Assembly: GCF_000003195.3 (NCBI RefSeq)
Contig: NC_012870.2
Span: 36,148,741 to 36,212,740, forward strand
DNA: 64,000 nt
Direction of reading: 5' to 3'
Origin: Sorghum bicolor
Taxonomy: Eukaryota; Streptophyta; Magnoliopsida; Poales; Poaceae
The notes below the pieces were generated by a model. It had not been told where the DNA came from and searched no databases. It worked only from the letters and a program-made list of their open reading frames with translations. Below are positions 23,353 through 35,022 of this stretch, piece after piece; within the stretch, counting starts at the first letter, position 1; every line of letters starts with the position of its first letter. The position numbers and the translations under genes were made by a program.

Positions 23353-25844
23353 AGTCCCCCAAGCTTAACCTTTGCTCGTCTTGAGCAAATATTAAGTATG
23401 GTTGTTGATCAGGAGTTGCTACTATGCTGATATAATTCAAGAGTATCATACCTATAACAAAGCATTCATTCATTATTTAAATAAATTTGCATGCTATCCA
23501 CTCTTTACCTTGACTTCTCATGGGGCTTATTGCTTTTCCAAGTTCTTGGGTGGTTGCAAGATATAATGGTTGTAACAGACTCACCATTCATTCATCCCTT
23601 GATAGACCATCAATCCAGAGGTTTTATAAATTTTTGCAAAATAAATAAGTTCCTCGAATGATTCTCTCGATCGCTCAATGTGTATGAAATCCTCGCAAGA
23701 TCTCATCTCTGAGTTAGAGTAAACTGTTAAGATTTAAAACTTACTCATTTTACCTTCCACCATGGGGCTTGCAACCGTCACTTGTGTCTTGAGTAGTTAA
23801 AAGATAGAACGGTCAAGTCAAGTGCCATGTCTCTTGTTCTTTGATCAACTAAAGCTCTGGAGTTTTTGTAGATTTTCGAAATGAAACTCAGAGATTCCTT
23901 GTATGACTCTCACATTTCTCTCTTTTGTGGTATTTCTAGATCCTCACCAAGGCAGTGATGATATATGCCTTCTCTCAAAGTATGTGGTATTTTTGGTATG
24001 AGGCATAGTGACATTGCCTTCTCTCTCACCCTACTCTAATAAGGTTTTGATATCTGGAGCTCATAGGTGGGAGATAAAGTATACATACTTACAAGACATT
24101 TATTGCATAGTTAAACCATGGATCCAGAGAAACAAGTCAATAAGTCAATATCAAGATGTGCATGTGTGGCGAATGAATGGTGTATGGTGATGATGGTGAA
24201 AACAATGGTGAAAGTCTAATTCTACTTTTGCTCTTTTGAGGGGATACATACCTTTCTTGCTCTTTGAAACTTTTGAGGAGAATGAGATGCTCTATATTTA
24301 TTTTTTTCTCAGGTGGGTATCTTGTACCCCTAATTCTACTGTCGGACACTTGTCCATTTTTACCTCTCGTCTCACTTTTTCTTTTCTTCGAGGTTCCGGG
24401 CACTTGCCCCTTTTTATTTCCTTGTATTCACTTTTTTCAGAGCACTCACCCTCGTGGAATAATGTAGCAAGTGGTAGTAACCAAAATATCTCGAGCATTT
24501 ATTTCACGAGGAATAATAGGGATAGAATAATGTTTTTGGCTATTCTCTCCTTGATAGGAGTAGAATAATTTTGGGTGAATCTGAAGATGGAAAGGAGTGG
24601 ATGTATGTGGATGCGTACTTCCGGAGTAGAAGTAGCATGTATGAGTGAACGTGCAAGTGAATCTTGATTTTAACCGCATGACAAGCTCCTAAGGGTCTAC
24701 ACAGCTTGACTACACTCAATGCTCATAAGCAGTAAAAAGTAAATGTATGGTTCATAGACTAATAAGCATGTATATATGGATGTGGTAAGATTTTAAACTC
24801 TCATCATATAGGAACTCATCATGCAACATTTTAAACATTTTCAAAGATAAAATTCTCCAAAATTCTAGCATCTCTAGGAACAGATAAACAGCAGCTCAAC
24901 TTTCCCATATCATATCCGTTAATGACTTAGACTTTAGATCAAGTACTCTTCCCACAAGTTCAGGTTTAGAGCAAATCTTAATTCATAACAGTCATGCCTA
25001 AACTTGAGAGAGAATTCAATTTTGAGAACTAGTCATGGCACAGTAACTATTCATATTTCCATATGAGAGCTTATCATGAGGGTTCATAGCAAACTTTATT
25101 TATTTAGCAAACTAAGCAACGATATATATAAGCATAAAATCTTTATTTGGGTTTTTATGATTATGCATCTTTTTATTATTTGAGTAAAGTATAAACGCGA
25201 GTAGAAACACTTAGCTAGATAAATGGGGGTGCTCTCCCCCAAGCTGGATTTTGACATAATTTTTTCTGATGTAGCTAGCAGGTGGCGGAGGTGTATTTGA
25301 ATGTTAGCAGTACCCTGACAGCGAGTAGGATGTCCTCCGTCTGCTAGTCTTCTTTGATCCTTAAATTCTGTGGAGCTCAAATAGACAACAAAGCTTTGTG
25401 GAACTAGTTAAGTGTTCGCATAAATATCTAGCCTTTATCATGTTGAGCCTCCTCAATAAATGTTATTCTCTTTAGTGGGATCACAATCTTATTTTTATAT
25501 TTTCATTTTTATAGGACAGGAATATATTTATTTTATTTTTACGCCACCACAGTGAATGTACTTATGGGTTTTATGCCACGAGCATACTCACATGGAGCTT
25601 ACTATTTTTAACATTTTTATTTTCTTTTCAAGATAACATGATTAACTAACAAGCCATTTAAGGAAAGTAAATAATTTAAGGGAAAAGGGAATGCAGAAAG
25701 GATAAATATGGGTAACTACCGATTTTACCTTTCGGCAAGGGTTCAATGTTTTAAGTCTTCTGAACAAGACTTCTCACCGTGTTTATTCTTTAGGTGCGTC
25801 ATTTGATTCAGGTGTGGACCTTGACGTCTGCACCTCTTGATACG
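23353..25844 (-). other. Non-coding 3' internal region of the Athila-type element
   Basis: No coding frame is supported. The region aligns in order with the non-coding region 54904-56421 of the other Athila-type element. It has a polypurine-like CCCCCAAGCT at both 23356 and 25236, and a conserved block at 24310-24425 with the palindromes GGACACTTGTCC (24344-24355) and GGGCACTTGCCC (24398-24409). Confidence 0.6.
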
Positions 25845-27508
25845 TGTTGACGGTCCTTAAGTATCAAATTTAATTATCAAATAAACAAAGAAAAGGATCC
25901 AAATGCAATCAACATCCACACTTAGGGTTTTATCTGACACAATTCCACGAGTTTTGGTGTTTGTCTATTTTTGCAGGGGGTTATCAGGAAATACGAAAGA
26001 AAGGCCCACACGTCGGGAGTACATAGAGATATCAACGTGCCGCACAATTATTTTACATCTAGAAGACTCCAGAAGCCACGGGAAGGAAGCAGAGACTGAA
26101 CGGGGCCAGGCACTGGGCGCTCGCCCAGTTGACCTGGGCGCCCGCCCCCTCTTGGAGTTCGATCAGGACTCTCTTTTGGGACTAATCTCCACCGACCTAA
26201 AGGATCAAGGATAACCGTTCAATCAATGTCGGTTTGATCCAACGGCTCATATTCACTTGGAGGGACTATAAAACTAGATCCCCTGGCCCCTAGAGGAGAG
26301 AGCCTCTCAACCCTAATTCATTATTCATCAAGGGAGAAGAAGCCTCTGATCAAGATTAGAGCCACCACATCAATTAGACATCTAGATTAGCATAGCTACA
26401 TATGATTAGAACTAGAAGGAGTCAATCTTCAATTGGTTTCCGAATCTGTCAAGAGGATTTTTGATAATTCTCTAATTGTTCTTCTAATTGTTCTTCTAAT
26501 CATCTTTGTTTTTCAATATTATGAATATGACTTTGTTCTACTTCAATATATTGCTTATGACTTTGCTCTACTTGTTTATATTCAAGATTATATTGTTCTT
26601 AGTTTATCATAGTTATATACTTGGCTTAGTTAGATTGGATCTATATACATGTTTAGGATCGTATAGCGTTTATCCATCGGATCCATGGGTAAATGATAGA
26701 TATTGTGTAGGCGTAGTGCTTATACCGTATTTATCTGCAATTGTACCCAATATGCCAGATCGTGGGGTAGTTCGTGATAGTGACAGCTTCATTGATTCTT
26801 ATATAGTCCCCCTCTCGTGTATTGGGCTGATAGAGCAACATTATTACAGGAGAGTGATTGCTATGTTTCTCATTTACCTTGCTAATATCACTATGCATGG
26901 GCGTAGTCTTGTCTCGCAATGATTGCTAAGTATGCTTGCACTAAATAGGATAATGCTAGACTATATAGTTGAGAATAACTTAGGAAATATTCTTGTAGTT
27001 CGTTCTAATACCATGCTAATGACTTTCTACAATATCTAATTAAGGTGCTTATCATATTTATTATGTGACTAAGTTATGCTGATCAGATTAATTATCTTTG
27101 TCACTATTCATTATTTCATATATCTTTTATGTGACACTTATCCCTGTATGAAAGAGTTAGATAAATGTTCTCAATTATATATGCAATGATAGATACTCAA
27201 TCTCATATTCCATTCTATAATCAATATTGATGATTGCTAATCCCTTCCCAGTGGTAAAAATATAAATAACGATACGTGGAATACTTCCCGGTTAAAATGC
27301 TACATCGGTATTAATCTGTGCGCTTGCAGATCCCATTCATTATTTATGTAGAAGAGCAATTGCATATTTCAATACCGCGTCTCTCATGTCATGCTGGGGA
27401 TGACAACTTGGCTTAAGTGGTATGAGAGATAGGTTTGGCATTTTGGCACCGTTATCAGAATTAGAAAACTAAGTCTACTTTTGGTAATGATGTTAAGAAT
27501 ACCCAACA
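25845..27508 (+). mobile_element. Solo LTR of an Athila-type element, TSD ATACG
   Basis: Starts TGTTGACGG at 25845 and ends CCCAACA at 27508; flanked by ATACG at 25840-25844 and 27509-27513. U3 carries the 21-bp-spaced GC motifs at 26115 and 26136 and a TATA box CTATAAAA at 26266-26273. A PBS-like TGGCACCGTTATC lies ~75 bp before the end. It is closely similar over its length to 49881-51537. Confidence 0.8.
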
Positions 27509-27513
27509 ATACG

Positions 27514-29003
27514 GTGTCACCCATGTTCTTCGTTTGCCCAGCAGTTCGAAGTGCGGCGTTGGCAGTATCTTGGTCAGTGTGTTTGTGTTCGTAGATCCAC
27601 GTCCTTCACTTGGTAGAGTCTGGGAGTTGAAAAATCCTCCATGTTTCTCAAAATGTGTCCTGCTCATAGAGACAAGGCAGAGATCAAGTGCATGGGCCCT
27701 GTTGGTGGAAAACACCAACAGAACCAAAAGTATATTTATTCTTCTCTATCCTTAAGCATAGGGAGCAAGGCAAAGTTGATGGGTGATAAGTTCATGAGTG
27801 TAGCACTTATAACATTTGTCAGATCAGATCGCTCAACCTTATGGAAAGATAATCTATCTATGTATATGTCTTTTTCTTTATATCTCTCAAAGATTGAATG
27901 TGCAACATTTTAGCTCATATGATTAGGAGTGTGGGATCATGGAGGTAGTACTAGGAACAAAGATTGAAGGACTAAACATGCTGAATCAGTTGGGTTGGTT
28001 AATTTGGAGTTATAAATCATACATGTTTGTCTCTTTATTTATGTGAACGCTAGAACCAAGGAGAAGCTTATGAAAGTGATAGTCAAGTACCTTAAGATGT
28101 TACCTTACTTGAAGAGTGATGGTACAGTATCACCTTGTGGAAGCTTTCCTTTCTTAGCGGTTGTACATCGTGTTTGTGGCACCCTCCATAGATCATCTCT
28201 TATGAGCTATGTCTTCCTTGTGTAAATTGTTAAACTTGATGTGTCTCTCTCTTTGTCTCTAATGTGAGTTAATCTCAGGACTTCCCAGGTCGATATTGAA
28301 AGTTTTCCTGCAGGGGTTAGTCCAACAAAATATCCAATATCTACTATAGCATACTATCGGCTCAAAAGTCAACCTAGACACCATGTATAATTTGATTTAT
28401 GAGGGCATTTTAACCTAAGCACCATGCTTAATTTAAAATCCCTTGGAAGTAAGATCATCATTCCTAAACTAAGCACCATGCTTATTTAAGAGATAAATGA
28501 AACTACTCCAAACCTAGACATATACTAAAGCAAATAAAGGTAGCATGAGAGCATTTATAGAGATCTACTCAAGTGGAGATGAAGTAGTGTGATTAGTATT
28601 TAACAAATTGAGCATGTCTCAAAGGTAGGGACAACCAACATAGCAACATGGCAAAGGATGTTTTTATGTAAAGTACTCCCCCAAGCTTGAATTTTGCAAA
28701 ATTCAAGTTTGGATGAATTTAATTCAATGTTGTATGATGATCGGTTGGACATACCTTGTGCTTGTCATTCATCCAATCTTCTTGCTCCAATCCTAGAAAG
28801 GTTAGTGACAAGAATACCCGAAGGAATATTTTTACAATTATCCTTATATGCTCAATACATAAGGTAATGTTGTAAATAATTAAAAGCTCATGTTATGATT
28901 TGATCAGTGCTTATTTTAGGACACTAAGCTTGTCCTTGGGAAACCATCAATTTATGTCGGCGAAGTGGTTTCCCTTCCAACGCTGACCTATATCAAGATC
29001 AAC
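27514..29003 (-). other. Non-coding region 3' of gag in the Athila-type element
   Basis: No supported coding frame. It contains a perfect 9-bp stem with GAAAA loop at 27699-27721, a polypurine-like CTCCCCCAAGCT at ~28677, and a perfect 22-bp palindrome at 28686-28707 (arm CTTGAATTTTG). In the element at 53408-62500 the corresponding place holds a second ORF, which is absent here. Confidence 0.5.
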
Positions 29004-30569
29004 TCAACAAGATTTGCAATATTTATTATAGACATATGCATCGACAACCGCCCTTTTAAAGTTTTTATAAATAGAAAGGAAGAGGGGGTTGGAGATCTCA
29101 AATGTGGTGATGCTGGAGAGACCGATAGATTGGGAAGATGTTGCATATGAGCATGGAGTAAACGAAGTGGCTATGAAATAAATTCCATGCTCATTAATGT
29201 TATCTTCGTCTCCAATCTGAATGTTCGGAGTTTCTCCTGGATTGGTCTCACCTATGTCCTCTTCTATAGTTGGATGAATCTCATCTTCAAAGGGAGTCAA
29301 GAACTCACCATTTGAAATTGAGCCAAGGTCAGAATCCATTAAGGCTTCTTCCTTATCCATCCATTCTACACATTCTAGCCATTTAGAACTTGTGATGAGG
29401 AAAGGGGAGGTGTTCGAATTTTCTATATGGCTTAGCTCTCCTTCTATGACATTACTTGACATGTCATCCTCATGGTCTTTATGACTCCTATGGTTTGATC
29501 GTCTTGATGGATTGTTAGGATCATCATGAGACTTAAAAGGAGAGGGATAAGAGGGGTCTCTAAGGTCAAGGATGGATTTAGAATTTGTGAACATGGAAGG
29601 GGAGCACATAGAATCTTCTATATGGTTTAGCTCTCCTTCACTTAATATGTCATCCTCGACTTCTTCATAATAGGAACCAGGACATTCTCTAAGAGAACCA
29701 TTATTGCAAGGATTTGAATTATCTATGCTTGAAAGTCTCTTATGGAACCAGAAGTCTAAACCATCAGCATCTGAAAGATTTAAGGTCGAAATTCCTTCCT
29801 CCCTTGGAGAATTTTGGGATATTGATGGTTTAGGATCGATAGCTAAAGTTTGGGATTGAAGTGGTTGTGATCTGGCTATCGAAACTTCTTCTTCTTGTCT
29901 AGGAACTGGTTCTTTCTCTTTCTCAGGGATATAAATGCTAGGAAACTTTCCACTCAATGAATCAATTAAATCCCTAGCTTCACTAGTAGGTAGGTGATAG
30001 AAGGATCCTCTAGAGGCTGTATTCAAGGTTTGCTTATTTTCCCCACTAAGGCCCTCAAAAAAGTGAATTAGAAGAACTTCTTCTGGAATAGAAAGCTTTG
30101 GGCCAGTGAGAGTAAGGTTAATAAAGCGGTCCCATGATTTCCCAAGAGATTCTTCTTCTAGTTCTGTAAAAGAAATAATCTCACGCCGAAGTTTCGCCAC
30201 TTTGGAGATTGGAAAATATTTAAAAAGAAAACTATTATATAACTCCTTCCAATCTCCATGAACACTCCCTACTTTGAGTTTATACCAATGTCTAGCTTTT
30301 CCTGTTAAAGAGAACAGAAAGAGCTTCCATTTAAGGGTCTCATCGGACATGCCTTCTATGCGAAGGAGGTCATAGACTCGATAAAACTCTCTTAGGTGTG
30401 TGTATGGGTTTTCCTCACCTTCTCCTGAGAAAGGTTGTTTTTGAACAAATTCTATGTATTCGGGGTCTATCTCAAAACTAGATGCTATGATAGGCTTTGA
30501 AGATTTTGGTGGTTCGAGATGTGTGCTCGTAGGTCTATTAAACTGATAGATAGACATGTTTGCCTTCAT
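29004..30569 (-). CDS. Athila-type Gag protein, no protease
   Basis: A 521-residue open frame. Residues ~40-210 carry the plant retrotransposon Gag core (FSGEGEENPYTHLREFYRV, LFLFSLTGKARHWYKL, FLFKYFPISKVAKLRREI, SLGKSWDRF), the capsid-like domain that packages element RNA. The second half is acidic and Ser-rich. The end (FEISNPLFLSIYKNFKRAVV) follows without a protease active site. Neither zinc knuckle nor enzyme motifs are seen, so this is a gag-only gene that would need proteins supplied by a related element. The frame has no stop or frameshift, unlike most ORFs around it, which suggests recent activity. The 5' LTR and tRNA-Asp primer site lie just upstream. Confidence 0.8.
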   Translation of the reverse strand: MKANMSIYQFNRPTSTHLEPPKSSKPIIASSFEIDPEYIEFVQKQPFSGEGEENPYTHLREFYRVYDLLRIEGMSDETLKWKLFLFSLTGKARHWYKLKVGSVHGDWKELYNSFLFKYFPISKVAKLRREIISFTELEEESLGKSWDRFINLTLTGPKLSIPEEVLLIHFFEGLSGENKQTLNTASRGSFYHLPTSEARDLIDSLSGKFPSIYIPEKEKEPVPRQEEEVSIARSQPLQSQTLAIDPKPSISQNSPREEGISTLNLSDADGLDFWFHKRLSSIDNSNPCNNGSLRECPGSYYEEVEDDILSEGELNHIEDSMCSPSMFTNSKSILDLRDPSYPSPFKSHDDPNNPSRRSNHRSHKDHEDDMSSNVIEGELSHIENSNTSPFLITSSKWLECVEWMDKEEALMDSDLGSISNGEFLTPFEDEIHPTIEEDIGETNPGETPNIQIGDEDNINEHGIYFIATSFTPCSYATSSQSIGLSSITTFEISNPLFLSIYKNFKRAVVDAYVYNKYCKSC

Positions 30570-30707
30570 GATAGACCAGAGATCAAGGATTAGATAAGAA
30601 GAAAGAATAGCAGAGATAAGGCAAAAGATAAAAGGAAAAGTATGTATATATATTTTTATTTTTTAGAAAATGATTAAGCTAGTTCGTAGTCAACTCAGCA
30701 ACCGTTT

Positions 30708-30724
30708 CCCCGGCAACGGTGCCA
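30708..30724 (-). promoter_or_regulatory. Primer-binding site (tRNA-Asp)
   Basis: The minus strand reads TGGCACCGTTGCCGGGG, one mismatch from the complement of the plant tRNA-Asp(GTC) 3' end (CCCCGGCAACGGCGCCA). It lies eight bases inside the 5' LTR. Athila-type elements typically use this primer. Confidence 0.85.
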
Positions 30725-30732
30725 AAAATGCT

Positions 30733-32067
30733 TGTTGACACTTGCTAACACCACTTGAATACTAGGTTGTCATCCCCAGCATGGCACTAGAGTGTACTAT
30801 GGTATTTATACGCACACAGATAAATCCGCAAGCGCACAGATACCGTTGTAGCTTTTACCCGGTTAAAGGTTTTATCGTATCCACAGGGAAACTGGAGAAC
30901 TGATCTACGCTCTAACTTAACCTAGATAGATAGGTAGGTGTAAATAGGAAAGATGGTAGAATTGAATAAGAACAATATTAAAGGTAAGAGGGTGATAATA
31001 TGGGAATAGAGAGTAGAGCAATCTAGTATATGGGCGATGGTAGGAGAATAGAGAGGATAACTATGGTTTCTCTACTTCAAAGGTGTATGTCTATGTCTGG
31101 GACGAACCACGTGATAATAATACACCACAAAGGATGCTTATCCATAGGCCGATAAACCCTACCAATCCTACTAACAGGAGGTGGACTACAGGGGACCAAC
31201 GTAACTGTCACCTACGCGGCCTACCACACGATCCGGCTAGACAGAGGATATCCACAAGTAATCTAGATCTAAGCACCACACTTACACCTATACTACAACT
31301 CTCACCTATAGCATCCTGTAGATTAAAGTACTCAAAAGAGTTGTGAACCAGAACATACATGGATAGTAATTGCACAATAAAATAGAAGTAGATTACTAGA
31401 GTCATCCCATGAGCAAGCTTGATTAGAGCTTGATCATGGCGAAGTACAACCAGAGGAAGAACCGACAGGCCGACCTCTCCTCTAATCCTCCCTCGCTCTC
31501 CATCTCGCTACTATCTAGATCTACTCTAGTTTAGAGATGAGAGGAGAGCTCTTATCTCCAAACCCTAGCTTTTGCTCTGTCTATGAATAATGAATAGGGA
31601 TCAAGGGGGTTGCCTCCTCTAGGGGCCAGGGGGCCTGCTTATATAGTCCCCTCAAGTGAATCTGGGCCGTCGGATCAAACCGACATTGATTGAACGGTTA
31701 TCCTTGATCCTTTAGGTCGATGGAGCATAATCCGCGAGATTGGACGTGATTGGTGGAAATAGTAGGGCGGGCGCCCAAGGGGGGAGGGCGGGCGCCCTGT
31801 CCCCAAGCCCGCTCGGCTTCCCGTTCGTTCCCGTGGCTTCTGGAGTCTTCTAGATGATAGAAAATTGCGTGGCACGTTAATATCTCTATGTAAACCCGAC
31901 ATGTGGGCCTTTCCTCCATATTTCCTGATAACCCCTTGCAGAAATAGACAAACACCAAAACTCGTAGAATTCTATCAGATAAATCCCTAAGTCTAGGTGT
32001 TGGTTGCATTTGGATCCTTTTCTTTATTTATTTGATGATTATATTTGGTACTTAAGGACCGTCGACA
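30733..32067 (-). repeat. 5' LTR of the Athila-type element (TGTTGAC family)
   Basis: 1335 bp; on the plus strand it starts TGTTGACAC and ends GTCGACA. Two perfect GGGCGGGCGCCC units at 31765-31776 and 31786-31797 are 21 bp apart. A TATA-like box (reverse of 31641-31650, TTATATAGTC) lies downstream in U3. It is alignable to the LTRs at 25845, 49881, 53408 and 60983, but not to its supposed partner at 21599. Confidence 0.8.
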
Positions 32068-32094
32068 GTGCCCAGATCAGCCGGATCGGCAACC

Positions 32095-34462
32095 TGTTCA
32101 GAGACATCGGCTGGTGTTTCTTGCTAGAGTACTTGTTGAGGAGGAGAAGGTACTTCTTGTGTCTAGGCTTCTGGTGAAGAAGGGGATGATTCCACATGGA
32201 TCGGCGACACTAGACGAGGAGGAGAAGATGGTGCTGTCCTCTGGCGCTTTGGTTGCGACTTGGTGTTCTTGGGGCCTTTTCTCTTGGCTTGACCGGGCTG
32301 GGGGCATCAGCACTTGTTTGGGCGCTTCTAGTCCTCACTGATTTGCTAGTTTGTTGTTACAACAACCAAGATTTCATGAGTAAAAGCATAAAAGAATATT
32401 GATGAAATTTTGTTGAAAATAAAAGTTACCGATGAAGCTCCCGTGGCAGTCGATGTGCCCTGAAAAGATTATATGAGTATGGGGCAAAATCGGTATAAGC
32501 AAAGAAAAATTAAGAGTCTACCTTGAAAGCCTGCGCCAGCGTAGCAGCAGCAACCGATGGGGGTACTTTCGATCGTTTGGATGTCTTCTTAAAACGAACA
32601 TTCCGATGCGCCAAGGCTACTAGACTTGGTGTGTTATGACCGATCAGAGAGATTGGGCCTGATGGAAGGAGTTCGATCGGTCTTCCACTCCTGCTGATTG
32701 TTGGTGCTGGGTTGTCGACCTGTTAGAATGAAAACAAGTAAGTCACCGATAGGATCAGAAGTAACAAAGGAACTGAGATATTGGTTGAAGACTTACAGTG
32801 TTATCGAGAACCTTATAGTTGGGATCGATCATGCCACGGTATGTCAGAGCCGATGTGCCGAACAAGTGTTCCTTCCATTCTTCCCACCATTGTTTGTACA
32901 TCTGAGTAATGAAGAGGGCCGGGATCCAAGCCGATAGATCAATATCTGTCGTATCGGCATTTGGTTAAAGCTGGGCTATCCTTATCCACTCAAGTCCACA
33001 AGTTATGGTCTCCCTTGGCTTCACCACATCGGCGTAACAAAGTCTGATTGGCAGTTGGCCAAAGGCCAGTTGACGAGCTAGTGCCAATGGGTTATAGAAT
33101 TCATAGGTGGGGTTGGTGTTCTTCCCACTGCTGAAAGTATTCACTAAGATGGCCCTTGGAGTGATGATTGCCATCATCAAGTTGTTATCTCTGTTGAGAG
33201 CATCGTCAAAAGGGTGGAAGGTAAGCGGGAATCTGGTTTCTAGATCTTCATAAGGCATCCATGCCCGCTAATATTTGGGAAGACCATCATACAGAGTTTG
33301 GAAGAATCAGCTGACCTGGTCTTCATTGCCACCAGTGCCGAGTAGGACTATAGCAGCCTCACCATAGTTCAGGGGTGGGCGAGTTGCCGATTCTTCGTCA
33401 TCTAGTTCATGGTCTTCGGCGATATCTCTGGGAAATCGTTGTGCAAAGAGGTCGAACCGGAGGCGTTGGTGCATGTGAACATTAAGCCACATGTTGATAA
33501 AACACCAAGGGCCTCCTAGGTTACCGATGGGTTCACCTAACAGGAGCTTCTCAGCCACTTGATGGAGGAGGTGATAAGCAGAACCTAGCAGGTATCGGCC
33601 AAGAGGGAATCGGCCACCATCGGCTAATTTCTCTGCTGCCGATAGATAAACAGAAGTTGGTCCTACCGATCGGCCACAGAAGACAAATTTATCTAGCCAC
33701 ATGTTTAGAAAGATGGTGTGTTCCCTTTGCCCAACTGGTCCCATTTTCTGGTACTTCTGGATATACCCTGACCAGCCGCCGATGTTGCGGGTTTCTACTT
33801 TACGTTCGGCCTTGCTATCGAACAAGTGACTATCATCGGTAGTTGCTATTTCCAAACCAGTGAGCATAAGTACATCGGCAAGGGTAGGAGAAGCAGGACC
33901 ATGGCCAAACAAGAAAGCACTAAGGGTGTCTGACCAAAAATACGAGGCCGCTACCAGTAGTGATTCATTTCTTTCCATATCGGCAATGGATACCAGAAAT
34001 ACGAGGCCGCTATCAGTAGTGATTCATTTCGTTCCATATCGGCAATGGATAGCCTAATGCACTGATCTAGTTTATGTTGACCCCATTGGACTTCATTTGA
34101 GTTGCTAACTCTCAAAAACCAATCCTTCCATCCCTTAGTAGAACTGGGCAAGGATTGGAAGGTGTCTTTCCACAGATCTAAGGAGAAGTTCTTAGCTCTA
34201 AAGGGGATCTTATTTGTTTCCGCATTGATCAGATCAGTAGGATCCGGATTACCCAACGGCCCGAGACATTGAAAGTGGGGTTGCTCGGTAGGGATCACGA
34301 TTTTCTCTGTCAATTACTAAAGGTTTGAAGGTTGGAAGAACAGAAAAGGAAAAAAGAAGGAAAGAAAGTGCTAATTAAAAATATTTGCAGAAGATAAAAG
34401 TACGATAAGAGAAAAAGAGAATGGGGGAAATTGACCTCAGGGACGATGAAGTTGACGGCCAT
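32095..34462 (-). pseudogene. Plant mobile domain (PMD) gene carried antisense in a Tat-like element
   Basis: A TATA-like CTATAAATA (reverse of 34616-34624) precedes ATG at 34462. Exon 1 is 34462-34436 (MAVNFIVPE), with a GT donor. Exon 2 starts near 34300 (KIVIPTEQPHFQCLGPLG). The PMD core is at 33978-33307 (LLVAASYFWSDTLSAFLFG, ADVLMLTGLEIA, GRYLLGSAYHLLHQV), continuing at 33258-32965 and ending in a Ser-rich tail near 32100. PMD proteins are plant-specific, nuclear where studied, and recurrently carried by transposons. A 59-bp tandem duplication (33941-33999 and 34000-34058) shifts the frame between exon 2 and the core, so the gene is broken. The terminal exons are uncertain. Confidence 0.65.
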
Positions 34463-35022
34463 TTCTTCCCGGAGAGGAAGAAGATCGACGATTTGAAGAA
34501 CTGTTGGGAAGGATTCTTGCTAGGGTTCTTGGGCTTTCTGAACGACGCCGCCGCCAGGAAGATTGGTTTGAGGATGTAGAATGACAAGGTGGAGAAAGAG
34601 TGTCGAAGAAGGAAGTATTTATAGGACAAAGAGAGCAGGGGCATTTCTGACTTATATCTTTGCCGTATCCGTGAAAATCGAGAGTGTTCAGGTGGATATG
34701 GTAACTGTTCGCACGGTAATCAAGGGATTGTGCATATGATTTGACAGTAAGCGGTCATAATTTTGGGAGATATTTTACTGTGCAAGATCACCTGGTCGGC
34801 TCATCGGCAATCCTCTCTAATGAAAAAGTTGCCGATGAACGCATATTTAGGAGATTCGGTTTGAAAAGTTGAGGGATTCGAGGTGCATGCTGGAGATCCG
34901 GACTAAGGTTGTTTGGATTTGGTAAGTAATTACTGATAGAAGGGAGTAATTGCGGAAAGGCATCATTACTGAAGAGAATTTCGGAGCATTAATGATTTTA
35001 TACTCCGAAATTGGGGGGCATG

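Larger units (their letters stand above)
21599..32067 (-). mobile_element. Athila-type non-autonomous element with mismatched LTRs
   Basis: Minus-strand order: 5' LTR 32067-30733, tRNA-Asp primer site 30724-30708, gag 30569-29004, long non-coding region, polypurine tract at 23353, 3' LTR 23352-21599. The two LTRs are not copies of each other (TGTTGAC ends, 1335 bp, versus TGTTGGCA ends, 1754 bp), and the flanks show no TSD. There is no protease, reverse transcriptase or integrase. A solo LTR (25845-27508) is inserted. Best read as a recombinant of two related elements. Confidence 0.65.

Noticed and set aside
25903..26214. A ~100-codon sense frame at the U3 start of five Athila-type LTRs
   Set aside because: It is open in all five, but with no third-position excess of changes. 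It overlaps U3 control motifs and begins before the TATA box, so it would not be in the element's transcript.
26506..26922. A 138-codon frame conserved in both solo LTRs, with similar frames in the LTRs at 53408, 60983 and 2220
   Set aside because: Comparing copies by eye, substitutions fall equally on all codon positions, so conservation looks like shared LTR DNA rather than protein selection. A codon-based dN/dS test would settle it.
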